NCBI RefSeq assembly: GCF_003944765.1
Contig: NZ_RWIU01000004.1
Coordinates: 124,001-188,000 of the forward strand
From: Hymenobacter perfusus
Lineage (GTDB): Bacteria > Bacteroidota > Bacteroidia > Cytophagales > Hymenobacteraceae
Reading direction: 5' to 3'
Length of the DNA: 64,000 nucleotides
Shown: piece after piece, positions 53,601-62,750 of the stretch
How the letters are laid out: each line of letters opens with the position of its first letter
Position numbering within the stretch: the stretch's first letter is position 1
Program-made: the position numbers and the translations under genes
Notes under the pieces: generated by a model
Told to the model about the DNA's origin: nothing
The model's input: only the letters and a program-made list of their open reading frames with translations
Databases searched by the model: none

Positions 53601-53806
53601 AGAGAGCAGGGAAGAGGAGGATAAAGGCGGGGCAATGACACCGGTCCGGTACTAAAGGTGGCACCGGGCAGCCCGGTAGGATGCCAGCCCGCAGCGGATT
53701 GTCCCCGAATGAGGCACGGTTTATGACGCTAAACATACGCCGCCACTGGCAACCACCGTTACCGGAGCTGGCGTATTGTCCGTAACCACATCTTTGTCTG
53801 GAAGCT

Positions 53807-54388
53807 ATGAAACGCACCCTGCTCCTGTTGCCGGCCCTGCTGCTGGCCGCCACCGCCCATGCCCAGTTTGGGGTGAAGGCCGGTATCAACGCCGCCGTGC
53901 TGGACGGTGAAAACCTGGGCTCCACCTCCACCCGGTACAAAACCTACTACCACGCCGGGCTGCTCTACGAGGCCAAAGTGCTGGGGCCGGTATCCATTCA
54001 GCCCGAGTTGCTGTACTCGTTGCAGGGCAGCTCCATCCGCACGGCCATCGGGAATTACGACGCCCGGCTGCACTACCTCAACCTGCCCGTATTGGCCAAA
54101 ATAACGGTGGGGCCGGTGTTTGTGGAGGCTGGCCCGCAGGTGGGCTTTCTGGTTGCGAATGAAGAAGCCAACGTAGTAGGCGGCGGGGGCGGCTACCGTT
54201 TCCGCCGCACCGATTTCACGCTGGCGGCCGGGGGTGGCTTCAAGCTGGGTAACCTGCTGCTCGGGGCCCGCTTCAACGCCGGCCTCAACGACATCGACCG
54301 GACGCCATACCCCACGAATCTCAACGACCCGCGCTTCAAAAACCGCGTGCTACAGGGCTACGTGGCCTATCAGTTCGGTGACGACTGA
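53807..54388 (+). CDS. Porin-family (PorT-like) outer-membrane protein
   Basis: 193 residues. Signal peptide (LLLLPALLLAATAHAQ), then FGVKAGINAAVLDGE, the standard start of PorT-like OMP_b-brl_2 barrels, with GPVSIQPELLYSLQGS, LHYLNLPVLAKITVGPVFVEAGPQVGFL and LLLGARFNAGLNDID. Ends in VAYQFGDD. An eight-stranded outer-membrane barrel is expected; no cargo known. First of two similar genes in a row. Confidence 0.88.
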   Translation: MKRTLLLLPALLLAATAHAQFGVKAGINAAVLDGENLGSTSTRYKTYYHAGLLYEAKVLGPVSIQPELLYSLQGSSIRTAIGNYDARLHYLNLPVLAKITVGPVFVEAGPQVGFLVANEEANVVGGGGGYRFRRTDFTLAAGGGFKLGNLLLGARFNAGLNDIDRTPYPTNLNDPRFKNRVLQGYVAYQFGDD

Positions 54389-54413
54389 CAGCCGCTACCC
54401 GCTGCCGCCCGGT

Positions 54414-54431
54414 ACTTGACTTTTGTCAAGT
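54414..54431. promoter_or_regulatory. Small inverted repeat ACTTGAC-TTTT-GTCAAGT
   Basis: 7-base arms with a TTTT loop, 26 bases past the first barrel gene and 98 bases before the second. A weak attenuator or an operator. Confidence 0.35.
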
Positions 54432-54528
54432 TAGTTGCGGAAAATGCGGTTAAGGCTGCCCGGCAGGCGTTAGGGATGGGAAAGAAAGGAATGTACTTTT
54501 CTGGCGTACTCTTTCTCCATTCTGCTTT

Positions 54529-55128
54529 ATGCGCCAAACGTTACTTGTTATTGGGACCAGTCTGCTGGCCGCTATCTGCTCCACCACCACGCATGCTCAA
54601 GCCCTGAGCGGCACCCGGCTGGGGCTGAAAGGCGGAGTTTCCATCACTACGCTGGATGGCGTACTCAATGCCACGCCTAAAATGCGCGGTGGCATAGTAT
54701 TAGGCCCTGTGTTGCGTCTGAAGCCGAACAAGCAGGGATTTTCTGTGCAACTGGAAGCGTTGCTCAGTGCCCAAGGTGCCAACCTGGATACGGGTACCGA
54801 AACCATTAAGCGAGATACCTATTATTTCAACGTGCCCGTGCTGCTCCGCCAATACATTAGCAGGTTGTTTTACGTAAACGTGGGTCCGCAGCTGGGCTTG
54901 CACTTGGGCGCCGGTCAAGGGCAGTACAAAACCGCCGAGGCGGCCGTTACAGGAGGTTTCGGTTTGGAAACGGCCGATGGATTTATAGTGGATGCTCGTC
55001 TGAACTATGGCCTTTCCGACATCAACGACAACCCAGGCGAGCGGCAGTTGCGCCAGCAGCTAGGTATTGGGGGGCTGCACAACCGAGGCGGGCAGCTGAC
55101 TATTGGCTATCTGTTCGGGAAGAAATAA
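54529..55128 (+). CDS. Porin-family (PorT-like) outer-membrane protein, second
   Basis: 199 residues. Signal peptide (LLVIGTSLLAAICSTTTHAQ), then LGLKGGVSITTLDGV, VLGPVLRLKPNKQGFSVQLEA, YYFNVPVLLRQYISRLFYVNVGPQLGLHL, VDARLNYGLSDIND and the C-terminal QLTIGYLFGKK. Same barrel family as the previous gene, about one quarter to one third identical by eye. Followed by a strong bidirectional terminator. Confidence 0.88.
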   Translation: MRQTLLVIGTSLLAAICSTTTHAQALSGTRLGLKGGVSITTLDGVLNATPKMRGGIVLGPVLRLKPNKQGFSVQLEALLSAQGANLDTGTETIKRDTYYFNVPVLLRQYISRLFYVNVGPQLGLHLGAGQGQYKTAEAAVTGGFGLETADGFIVDARLNYGLSDINDNPGERQLRQQLGIGGLHNRGGQLTIGYLFGKK

Positions 55129-55146
55129 CGGCTCATATTTCCTACA

Positions 55147-55188
55147 TACAAAGGGGCTCCGTTGCGGTTGAAACGGAGCCCCTTTGTA
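55147..55188. terminator. Bidirectional terminator
   Basis: A perfect 17-bp stem (about 55147-55163 with 55172-55188, core AAAGGGGCTCCGTT) between the barrel gene (+) and the pmbA copy (-). Confidence 0.85.
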
Positions 55189-55204
55189 ACTGTTTAAGTC
55201 TTCT

Positions 55205-56530
55205 CTACACCGCGTCGGAAAGACTGGTGAAGGTGAAGTCCCGGATTTTGAGTGGGGGCACCAGATTCCCACCCAGGCGCACGGGCTTGCCGATGGCCTC
55301 GATGTTATTGAGCATAATCACCGGGCTTTCGTTAAAACGGAAGTTCTTGATGGGGAACTTGATCTTGCCATTCTCGATGTAAAACGTCCCGTCGCGGGTG
55401 AGGCCGGTGAACAGCAGCGTCTGCGGGTCTACGTCGCGGATGTACCACAGGCGCGTCACCAGAATGCCTTTGGCGGTGCTCTTGATCAGGTCCTGCACAC
55501 TCTGGGTGCCGCCTTCCATGATGAAGTTGCCGGAAAAGGCGGTGGGCTCGGTCTTGTTTTTCTCGGCCCAGTACCGGGTATAGTAGAGGTTTTTCACCAC
55601 GCCCTTTTCCACCCAGTTCATACGCTTCACCGGCAGCCCGTCGCCATCGAACACGCCCCCGGGCGCCTGTGGGTTCAGCGGGTCGGAATAGATGCTGATG
55701 CGGGAGTCGAATAGCTTCTCGCCCTTACGGTTGCCGCCGCCCTTTTTGCTCAGGAAGGAGCGGCCCTCATCGGCTTCGCGGGCTCCAAATGAGTACACTA
55801 GGTTGTTGAGCAGACCCTCATCCGATACCAGCGCAGCGGGTTCCAGAATTACGGTGTACTTGCCGGGCTCCAGGGCCTTGGCATTGCGCGAACCGGCAGC
55901 TTTATCGGCGGCCAGTTGCGTGAGGTTCTTGGCGCTGAACTTGGCTACGTCGGTGAAATCGGCCACGGCGTAGCCCGAGCCGGTGCCGTCGGGCGTGCGC
56001 ACCGTCACTGAGAAATCGAGGCTGGTACTCTGCTGATAGGCTTCCAGCCCTTTGTTGTTGCGCATGGCCTGGAAGTAAGCGCCGTCTTCGAGGTAGCCGG
56101 CACCGGTGAGCTGCTTAGCGGTACACAGCGCAATACTGTCGCCGGCGGCTTGGGCCCGGAAATCGGGGGTGATGGCGGCAGTGCCGGCCGCGTAACTCAC
56201 GGGCGTGAGGTACTGCTGGGGCCCCAGCAGGGGCATGTACTCGGGGTCTTCGGGGGCGAGGCGGGCAATTTCCTCGGCCCGCTGCACGCAGCGGCGCAGA
56301 GTGGCATCGTCGAACTCGTTGCAGGTGGCCACGCCCGCCCGCTTACCAAACCGCGCCTCTACTACCAACGATACGTTGTCGGTGGCCCCGGCCGTACTCA
56401 CCGAGTTGCGGGCGTAGCGGATGTTGCCGGTGTTGCGGCCGTTCAGGTTGGCCTGGCACTCATCGGCTTTGCTGAAGCCGATGACCTTCTTCAGAATAGC
56501 CTGGGCCTCGTCTTTGGAGAGAATAGCCAT
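55205..56530 (-). CDS. TldE/PmbA-type subunit, copy 1
   Basis: 441 residues from the ATG at 56528-56530 (MAILSKDEAQAILKKVIGF). The family partner of TldD: TldD/TldE form a zinc protease that, in E. coli, trims microcin B17 and degrades CcdA. No HExxxH motif is found, as expected for the non-catalytic subunit. The C-terminus (RDFTFTSLSDAV) is nearly identical to that of copy 2. The start lies 4 bases beyond the stop of the upstream tldD copy. No signal peptide is seen, although the TldD partner has a Tat signal. Confidence 0.9.
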   Translation of the reverse strand: MAILSKDEAQAILKKVIGFSKADECQANLNGRNTGNIRYARNSVSTAGATDNVSLVVEARFGKRAGVATCNEFDDATLRRCVQRAEEIARLAPEDPEYMPLLGPQQYLTPVSYAAGTAAITPDFRAQAAGDSIALCTAKQLTGAGYLEDGAYFQAMRNNKGLEAYQQSTSLDFSVTVRTPDGTGSGYAVADFTDVAKFSAKNLTQLAADKAAGSRNAKALEPGKYTVILEPAALVSDEGLLNNLVYSFGAREADEGRSFLSKKGGGNRKGEKLFDSRISIYSDPLNPQAPGGVFDGDGLPVKRMNWVEKGVVKNLYYTRYWAEKNKTEPTAFSGNFIMEGGTQSVQDLIKSTAKGILVTRLWYIRDVDPQTLLFTGLTRDGTFYIENGKIKFPIKNFRFNESPVIMLNNIEAIGKPVRLGGNLVPPLKIRDFTFTSLSDAV

Positions 56531-56534
56531 AGTC

Positions 56535-58187
56535 TTAACCGATTTTGCGGGCGGTGTTGATGACATTTACCGCGTTGAAGCGGGTGGTGCTGGAGCCGTG
56601 GCTTACGGCCGACGACTGCGAGGGCTGGCCCTTGCCGTCGTTGAAGAAGCCCGCAAACCGGTAGTCCGACTGGTCGCAGACGGCAGCGCACGAGTTCCAG
56701 AACTCCAGGGTGTTGGTCTGGTAGGCCACGTCTTCCAGCATACCCGTAATTTTGCCCTTCTCGATGGCATAGAACACTTGCCCGCCGAACTGGGAGTTGT
56801 AGCGCTGCTGGTCGATGGAGAAGGAGCCGTTGCCGGCAATGTAAATGCCCTTGTCCACTTTGCTCACCATATCGTCCACGCTCATCTTCTCGGTGCCGGG
56901 CTTGAGGCTCACGTTGGGCATGCGCTGGAACTGCACATCCTGCCACGACTGCGAGTAGCAGCAGCCGTCCGATTCCGTCTGGCCCACGATGTGCGCCTGG
57001 TCGCGGATTTTCTCGTAGCCCACCAGCTTGCCTTCGTCAATGAGCTTCCACTCCTTGGTTTTCACGCCCTCGTCGTCGTAGCCCACCGCGCCCAAAGAGC
57101 CGGGCTGGAGCTTATCGGCCACAATGTTCACTTGCTTCGAGCCGTAGGGCAGGTTTTTGGCTTTCCATTCCAGCGTAGCGAAGCTGGTGCCGGCGTAGTT
57201 GGCCTCGTAGCCCAGCACGCGGTCTAGTTCCAGCGGGTGCCCCACCGATTCGTGAATGGTGAGGCCCAGGTGGTGCGGGTCGAGCACCAGATCATACTTG
57301 CCGGGTACCACGCTTTTGGCTGTGAGCTTTTCCTTGGCCTGGCGGGCGGCCAAAGCCGCGTCTTCCAGCATATCGTAGCTGTTGCGGTAGCCGATGACGC
57401 CCGAGCCCTGAGGACCGGCAATTTTGTCCTCGGCCTTAGGCGATAGGTACTCGTAGCCCAGGCCCATAGGGGCACTCAGGGCCTGCCGGCTGCGGAACTT
57501 GCCCGAGCTGCGGTCCACCACCGTTACGCCAAACGTGGGGAAAATGCGGTGAATGTCCTGGTCGATGTAGGAGCCGTCGGTGCTGGCGAAGTACTTCTGC
57601 TCGTTCACCTGAAACAGTACCGAATTCACGAAGCTGGCGCCGTTTTCCATGGCCTTGGCGTTGGCGGCCAGCAGCAGGTCCACTTTGTCCTTGATGGGCA
57701 CCTCAAACGCGTTCTGCTTGATGGGCGCTTTCCACTCCACCTCGCCGTACCCCTTCTGGGGGGCCAGTTTCACCTGTTCCTTCTGCACCTTGGCGTTGGC
57801 CTTGGCAATCTGCACGGCCAGTTGGGCCGCTTTGGCAATACCGGCTTCCGTGACCTGGTTGGTAGCCGCAAAACCCCAGGTACCGTTGGCAATAACGCGC
57901 ACGCCCGCCCCGTAGCTTTCCGAGTTGACGATGTTCTGCACCTGCTTCTCCCGGGTGAATACGCCCTGGTTGAGGTAGCGGCCAATACGCACGTCGGCGT
58001 AGGTAGCACCCGCCGATTTGGCGGCGTTCAGGGCCACATCGGCCATGCGCTTCTTCACGGCTACATCGGGGCCGGGCTCCAGCAGGCGCAGCGGGTCTAC
58101 GGCGTCGCCGGCGAAGCTGGGCAGGGAGGGCAGCCACAGGGAGCCGGCGGCCAGGCCGGTCAGGCCCACAAAATCACGTCTTTTCAT
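56535..58187 (-). CDS. TldD-type zinc metalloprotease with Tat signal, copy 1
   Basis: 550 residues from the ATG at 58185-58187 (a GTG 6 bases upstream is possible). N-terminus KRRDFVGLTGLAAGSLWLPS has the twin-arginine motif and hydrophobic core of a Tat signal. The zinc motif HESVGH is at residues 312-317, inside LGLTIHESVGHPLELDRVLG. It makes the active subunit with the downstream PmbA copy. The stop is 4 bases from the pmbA start, so an operon. Nearly identical architecture in the second copy. Confidence 0.93.
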   Translation of the reverse strand: MKRRDFVGLTGLAAGSLWLPSLPSFAGDAVDPLRLLEPGPDVAVKKRMADVALNAAKSAGATYADVRIGRYLNQGVFTREKQVQNIVNSESYGAGVRVIANGTWGFAATNQVTEAGIAKAAQLAVQIAKANAKVQKEQVKLAPQKGYGEVEWKAPIKQNAFEVPIKDKVDLLLAANAKAMENGASFVNSVLFQVNEQKYFASTDGSYIDQDIHRIFPTFGVTVVDRSSGKFRSRQALSAPMGLGYEYLSPKAEDKIAGPQGSGVIGYRNSYDMLEDAALAARQAKEKLTAKSVVPGKYDLVLDPHHLGLTIHESVGHPLELDRVLGYEANYAGTSFATLEWKAKNLPYGSKQVNIVADKLQPGSLGAVGYDDEGVKTKEWKLIDEGKLVGYEKIRDQAHIVGQTESDGCCYSQSWQDVQFQRMPNVSLKPGTEKMSVDDMVSKVDKGIYIAGNGSFSIDQQRYNSQFGGQVFYAIEKGKITGMLEDVAYQTNTLEFWNSCAAVCDQSDYRFAGFFNDGKGQPSQSSAVSHGSSTTRFNAVNVINTARKIG

Positions 58188-58251
58188 AATCACAGAGGGT
58201 ACAGATGGAGGGATGTCGCAGATTCGTGCTGGTGGCAGGAAAAATCACAGA

Positions 58252-58302
58252 TGGTGCCGATAGCGCCGATACCGCAGATTCGTTCTGGCGCTATTGGCAC
58301 CA
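58252..58302. terminator. Hairpin between the two tldD-pmbA units
   Basis: TGGTGCCGATAGCGCC (58252-58267) pairs with GGCGCTATTGGCACCA (58287-58302), one mismatch. It sits just past the stop of pmbA copy 2 (58310). No clear T-run; it could be a weak terminator. Confidence 0.5.
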
Positions 58303-58309
58303 CCTATGC

Positions 58310-59644
58310 TTACACTGCGTCGGAGAGGCTGGTGAAGGTGAAGTCCCGGATTTTGAGCGGGGGCACCAAGTTACCGTTCACGCGCACGGGTTTGCCAATG
58401 GCTTCCAGGTTGTTGAGCATGATAATCGGTGACTCATTGAAGCGGAAGTTCTTCACCGGGAACTTGATTTTGCCGTTCTCGATGTAGAACGTTCCGTCGC
58501 GGGTGAGGCCGGTGTAGAGCAGCGTCTGCGGGTCTACGGGGCGGATGTACCACAGGCGCGTCACCAGAATGCCCTTAGCTGTGCCTTTGATGAGGTCGGC
58601 GGTGCTTTGGCTGCCGCCTTCCATAATCCAGCCGCCGGGACGGGGTACATCCGGAATGCCAGCTTTCTGGGCCCAGTAGCGGGAGGTGTAGAGGTTCTTC
58701 ACCACACCCTTCTCAATCCAGGTGATTTTCTGCTGCGGACGGCCGTCACCGGAGAACGTGAGGTCAGCAATTTCGGGGTTCAGTGGGTCGGAGTAGATGG
58801 TCACCCGCTCATCGAACAACTTCTCACCCTTGCGGTTACCACCACCCTTTTTGCTCAGGAAGGAGCGGCCTTCGTCGGCGTTGCGGGCATCGAGGGCGCT
58901 CATCAGGGCCTGCATCAGCGAGGCGTCGGAGTTGGCTACCAGCGCGGCAGGTTCCAGAATCACGGTGTATTTGCCAGGCTCCAGGGCCTGGGCGTTGCGC
59001 GAGCCGGATGCCTTATCGGCCGCAATCTGGGTAAGGCGGCGGGCGTCGAACTTGCTGGCGTCGTTGTAGTCGGCGGTGGCGTAGCCTGAGCCGGTACCGT
59101 CAGGCGTGCGCACCGTAATGCTGAACTCCAGGCCCGAGGTCTGCTGGTAGGCTTCGAGTCCTTTGCTGTTGCGCTTGGCCACAAAACCGGCCGCGTCGTT
59201 GAGGAAAGCCGCCGAAGTCAACTTCTTCTCGTCGCAGAGCTTCATGCTGGCTCCTACCTGGGCGGCCCGGTAGTCGGGCGTGATGTCGGCGGTGGCTTTG
59301 GCGAAGCTATTGGCCGAGGTCAGGTATTTCTGGGGGCCCAGCAGGGGCATATACTCGGGGCTTTCGGGGGCGAGGCGGGCAATTTCCTCGGCCCGCTGCA
59401 CGCAGCTGCGCAGCGTCGCGTCGTCGAACTGGTTGCAGGTAGCCACGCCCGAGCGTTTGCCGAAGCGCGACTCCACCGTCAGGCTCACGTTATCCACGCC
59501 GCCGCTGGTGCTGATGGCGTTGCGGGCCGAGCGAACGTTGCCGCCAGTCTGGCCATTAAGGGTGGCCTCGCACTCATCGGCCTTGCTGAAGCTGAGCACC
59601 TTTTGCAGAATGCCCTGCGCTTCGGTTTGGGAAAGAATTGCCAT
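58310..59644 (-). CDS. TldE/PmbA-type subunit, copy 2
   Basis: 444 residues, ATG at 59642-59644 (MAILSQTEAQGILQKVLSF). Very similar to copy 1 along the whole length: LAPESPEYMPLLGPQKYLT, GLEFSITVRTPDGTGSGYAT, EPGKYTVILEPAALVA, DEGRSFLSKKGGGNRKGE, and an identical last 20 or so residues. Lacks HExxxH and a signal peptide. Lies 25 bases downstream of tldD copy 2. The two pmbA copies differ mainly in loops, so a rather recent duplication. Confidence 0.9.
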   Translation of the reverse strand: MAILSQTEAQGILQKVLSFSKADECEATLNGQTGGNVRSARNAISTSGGVDNVSLTVESRFGKRSGVATCNQFDDATLRSCVQRAEEIARLAPESPEYMPLLGPQKYLTSANSFAKATADITPDYRAAQVGASMKLCDEKKLTSAAFLNDAAGFVAKRNSKGLEAYQQTSGLEFSITVRTPDGTGSGYATADYNDASKFDARRLTQIAADKASGSRNAQALEPGKYTVILEPAALVANSDASLMQALMSALDARNADEGRSFLSKKGGGNRKGEKLFDERVTIYSDPLNPEIADLTFSGDGRPQQKITWIEKGVVKNLYTSRYWAQKAGIPDVPRPGGWIMEGGSQSTADLIKGTAKGILVTRLWYIRPVDPQTLLYTGLTRDGTFYIENGKIKFPVKNFRFNESPIIMLNNLEAIGKPVRVNGNLVPPLKIRDFTFTSLSDAV

Positions 59645-59669
59645 GGGAGGTTGATAGGCTGATTTGTTG

Positions 59670-61322
59670 CTAACCGATTTTGCGGGCGGTGTTGATGACG
59701 TTCACGCTGTTGAAGCGGGTGGTGCTGGAGCCGTGGCTCACGGCCGACACCTGGCTAGGCTGGCCCTTGCCGTCGAAGAAGGAGCCGAACAGGCGGTAAT
59801 CAGACTGGTCGCAGACGGCGGCGCAGCTGTTCCAGAACTCCACTGTGTTGGTCTGGTAGGCCACGTCCTCAATCATGCCGGCAATTTTGCCTTTCTCGAT
59901 GGCGTAAAATACCGTACCGCCGAACTGGGAGTTGTAGCGCTGCTGGTCGATGCTAAACGAGCCCCGGCCAGCAATGTAAATGCCCTTGTCGACCTTGCTG
60001 ATCATGTCGTCCACGCTCATTTTCTCGGTGCCGGGCTTGAGGCTGATGTTGGCCATGCGCTGGAACTGCACATCCTGCCACGACTGCGAGTAGCAGCAGC
60101 CATCCGACTTGTTCTGGCCCACGATGTGCGCCTGGTCGCGGATTTTCTGGTAATCCACCAGCTTGCCATCCTTGATGATGTCCCACTGGCCGGTCTGCAC
60201 GCCTTCATCATCGAAGCCCACCGCACCCAAGGAGCCGGGCTGGGTTTTATCGGCAATGATGTTCACCTGCTTCGAGCCGTAGGGCAGGTTTTTAGCTTTC
60301 CATTCCAGCGTGGCGAAGCTGGTGCCGGCGTAGTTGGCCTCGTAGCCCAGCACGCGGTCCAGCTCGGTAGCGTGGCCGATGCTTTCGTGGATGGTCAGGC
60401 CCAGGTGGTTGGGGTCGAGCACCAGATCATACTTGCCGGGTACCACGCTTTTGGCCGTGAGCTTCTCCTTGGCTTGCTTGGCGGCCAGGGTGGCATCTTC
60501 CAGCATGTCGTAGCTGTACTTGTAACCCACCAAGCCGGTGCCGGCGGGGCCGGCAATCTTGTCCTGCGCTTTGGGCTGCATGTACTCGTAGCCCAGGCCC
60601 ATCGGTGAACTGAGCGCCTCCCGGGTACGAAACTTGCCGGAAGCCCGGTCGATGGCCGTGACGGAGAAGTTGGGCCAGATGCGGTGAATGTCCTGGTCGA
60701 TGTAGGAGCCGTCGGTGCTGGCAAAGTACTTCTGCTCGTTGATCTGGAACAGAGCTGAGTTGACGAACGTGGCACCGTTTTCCAAAGCTTTGGCGTTGGC
60801 AGCCAGCAGCAGATCCACCTTGTCTTTTACCGGTACCTCGAAGGCATTTACTTGAATGGGGGTTTTCCAGGAAACTTCCCCAAAACCCTTCTGCGGAGCC
60901 AGTTTCACGGGTTCCTTCTGTACTTTGGCGTTGGCTTTGGCAATCTGCACGGCCAGCTGGGCCGCTTTGGCCATGCCGGCCTCGGTTACCTGGTTGGTGG
61001 AGGCAAAGCCCCAGGTACCGTTGGCAATAACCCGGATGCCGGCCCCGAAACTCTCGCCGCTGGCAATGTTCTGCACCTGCTTTTCGCGGGTGAACACGCT
61101 CTGGTTGAGGTAGCGGCCGATGCGCACATCGGCGTAGGAGGCCCCGGCCGCTTTGGCCGCGTTGAGGGCCGCGTCGGCCAGGCGTTTTTTCACGGCCACA
61201 TCCAGGCCGGGTTCCAGCAGGCGGGCGGGGTCAACCAGCGTCCCGCCGAAGCCGGGTACCGAGGGCAGCCACAGGGCCCCGGCCGCCAGACCGGTGAGGC
61301 CCACGAAGTCGCGTCGTTTCAA
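59670..61322 (-). CDS. TldD-type zinc metalloprotease with Tat signal, copy 2
   Basis: 550 residues. The start codon is TTG (61320-61322): the position equals the ATG of copy 1 and no in-frame ATG lies upstream. The Tat signal KRRDFVGLTGLAAGALWLPS is nearly the same as in copy 1. The zinc motif is HESIGH at residues 312-317. The sequence is very close to copy 1 throughout. Promoter region upstream holds the family A repeats. Confidence 0.93.
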   Translation of the reverse strand: MKRRDFVGLTGLAAGALWLPSVPGFGGTLVDPARLLEPGLDVAVKKRLADAALNAAKAAGASYADVRIGRYLNQSVFTREKQVQNIASGESFGAGIRVIANGTWGFASTNQVTEAGMAKAAQLAVQIAKANAKVQKEPVKLAPQKGFGEVSWKTPIQVNAFEVPVKDKVDLLLAANAKALENGATFVNSALFQINEQKYFASTDGSYIDQDIHRIWPNFSVTAIDRASGKFRTREALSSPMGLGYEYMQPKAQDKIAGPAGTGLVGYKYSYDMLEDATLAAKQAKEKLTAKSVVPGKYDLVLDPNHLGLTIHESIGHATELDRVLGYEANYAGTSFATLEWKAKNLPYGSKQVNIIADKTQPGSLGAVGFDDEGVQTGQWDIIKDGKLVDYQKIRDQAHIVGQNKSDGCCYSQSWQDVQFQRMANISLKPGTEKMSVDDMISKVDKGIYIAGRGSFSIDQQRYNSQFGGTVFYAIEKGKIAGMIEDVAYQTNTVEFWNSCAAVCDQSDYRLFGSFFDGKGQPSQVSAVSHGSSTTRFNSVNVINTARKIG

Positions 61323-61480
61323 AAGCGTATCAGTTTGGGTGAATGGAGAAAGGAAATCGAAGGAAGTTTAGGCAGACGCGCTGCCAATTGCAACCTACGG
61401 ACAAAAAAGCCGTAGTCGGGCTGCATTGCTGTGGGCATAACCCAATAATTATTGCGAAATCCGTAATGCAAGGGGCAGTC

Positions 61481-61582
61481 GAACGTCATGCAGAGGTGTA
61501 GCCAAAGCATCTTGCGTGCTGAAGTTGGAATAGCGTGGCAACGGCAGCACGCGAGATTCCTCGCCGGCTCGGAATGACGTTC
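61481..61582. repeat. Dispersed repeat family A, inverted pair
   Basis: A degenerate copy (61481-61522, GAACGTCATGCAGAGG...CTTGCGTGCTGA) faces a good inverted copy (61545-61582, ending GGAATGACGTTC). Together they can form a long imperfect hairpin. The good copy is the reverse complement of 10483-10520. Lies between tldD copy 2 and mcrC. Confidence 0.75.
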
Positions 61583-61619
61583 TTATTGCTTGACGTTCTT
61601 CCCTAACAGCGTCAGCGCG

Positions 61620-62651
61620 CTACTCTACCAGCGCCAGCAGCTCGGCGGCAATCTGGGGCCAGGGTTGGGCCAGGTCGAGGGTGACGATGCGCACGGGGTG
61701 GCCGCCGAGGGTGTAGCGCACATCCAGCGAGTGGGTGGCGGCCGGGTACAGCAGGATGCCTTCCAGCTGCTGACCGGGCAGCGTGGGCTGGTTCTGCAGG
61801 TAGGCGTAGAGCTGGTAGAGGTGCGGGGCCAGCAGCTTCTGCTGGTTGTAGCGCAGGCGCAGGGCCGCCGCGTAGTACTTGGTATCGAGGATGATTTTGC
61901 GGTCCGGACTTTCTAGGGTAGTATCGGTAATCATGGCGGGCAGCAGCTCCAGGGCGGCGGCCGTTTCGGTACTTGCCTGCCACTGAATCGTTTCACTCAG
62001 CACCCGGAACTGCCGCTGCTCCAGGCGGTAGAAATTGCGCACGAACTGCTCGAACAGCCGGGCCATCAGCCGCTCGTCGCGGCGGAAGTCGCGGAAGCGG
62101 TGGTGCCCATCCGCCTCTGGCGTAGGCAGGGCGCTCAGGTGTAGCAGCTCGCACACGTTCAGCAGGAATCCGCCCAGCCCATTTGGCCGCTGCCGGCGCA
62201 CGAAGCGCAGGGAAGCCGCCGTGAGGGGCAATGGCTCTACGGCGGCCGGAAACCGGCGCAACCCGGCCCGCAGCTCCTGCCGCAACGCCGTCGGCAGGCC
62301 CCGCGTCCGGCTCACTTGGTGCAAAGTGCCCCGCAGCAGGCCCGCCAGCGGGGTATTTGTGTTCAGCTCATCAAACGCGCACACGGCCCGGCCCCGGCGC
62401 AGCAGGTCGCGGCTGAGGGTAGGGGTGAGCAGTACCCGGCCCCGCAACTCGGGCAGCTCGGCAGTATGCTCCGTGTACCCGACCGGCAACCCTTGGCGCA
62501 GCAGCCGACGGGTACCGGTCAGCAACACATGACTCAGCAGCTCCAGCGGCCGGTGAAACGCCTCCGCACTGACAGCCCGCAGCTCCTCCTGCTCCGGCAG
62601 CCGGTTCCAGGCGTAGCACAACAGGTAGTACAGGTTCTGGATAGGAATCAC
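61620..62651 (-). CDS. mcrC: McrC-type nuclease subunit of a modification-dependent restriction system
   Basis: 343 residues. The N-terminus MIPIQNLYYLLCYAWNRLPE is the hallmark of McrC proteins. The C-terminal half has a PD-(D/E)xK nuclease core around TDTTLESPDRKIILDTKYY (Asp and D-T-K). McrBC cuts DNA carrying modified cytosine when it meets the preferred motif, and so blocks modified phages or foreign DNA. Start ATG at 62649-62651, 99 bases downstream of mcrB on the same strand. Confidence 0.93.
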   Translation of the reverse strand: MIPIQNLYYLLCYAWNRLPEQEELRAVSAEAFHRPLELLSHVLLTGTRRLLRQGLPVGYTEHTAELPELRGRVLLTPTLSRDLLRRGRAVCAFDELNTNTPLAGLLRGTLHQVSRTRGLPTALRQELRAGLRRFPAAVEPLPLTAASLRFVRRQRPNGLGGFLLNVCELLHLSALPTPEADGHHRFRDFRRDERLMARLFEQFVRNFYRLEQRQFRVLSETIQWQASTETAAALELLPAMITDTTLESPDRKIILDTKYYAAALRLRYNQQKLLAPHLYQLYAYLQNQPTLPGQQLEGILLYPAATHSLDVRYTLGGHPVRIVTLDLAQPWPQIAAELLALVE

Positions 62652-62750
62652 GCGGGTGGCTGGGCGGATGGCTGAATTGACGGATTATTATATGGGTGAA
62701 CGGCTTGATTCGCCACATGCTCAGGTATGACACGCTAACAATCCAGCAAT

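Noticed and set aside
57549-61415. Plus-strand frames over the tldD genes
   Set aside because: Antisense shadows of the TldD reading frames, including a repeated one in both copies.
62652-62750. Repeats TGGATTGTT near the end of mcrB as an attachment site
   Set aside because: Only a 9-10-base direct repeat with no integrase nearby; probably chance or a short simple repeat.
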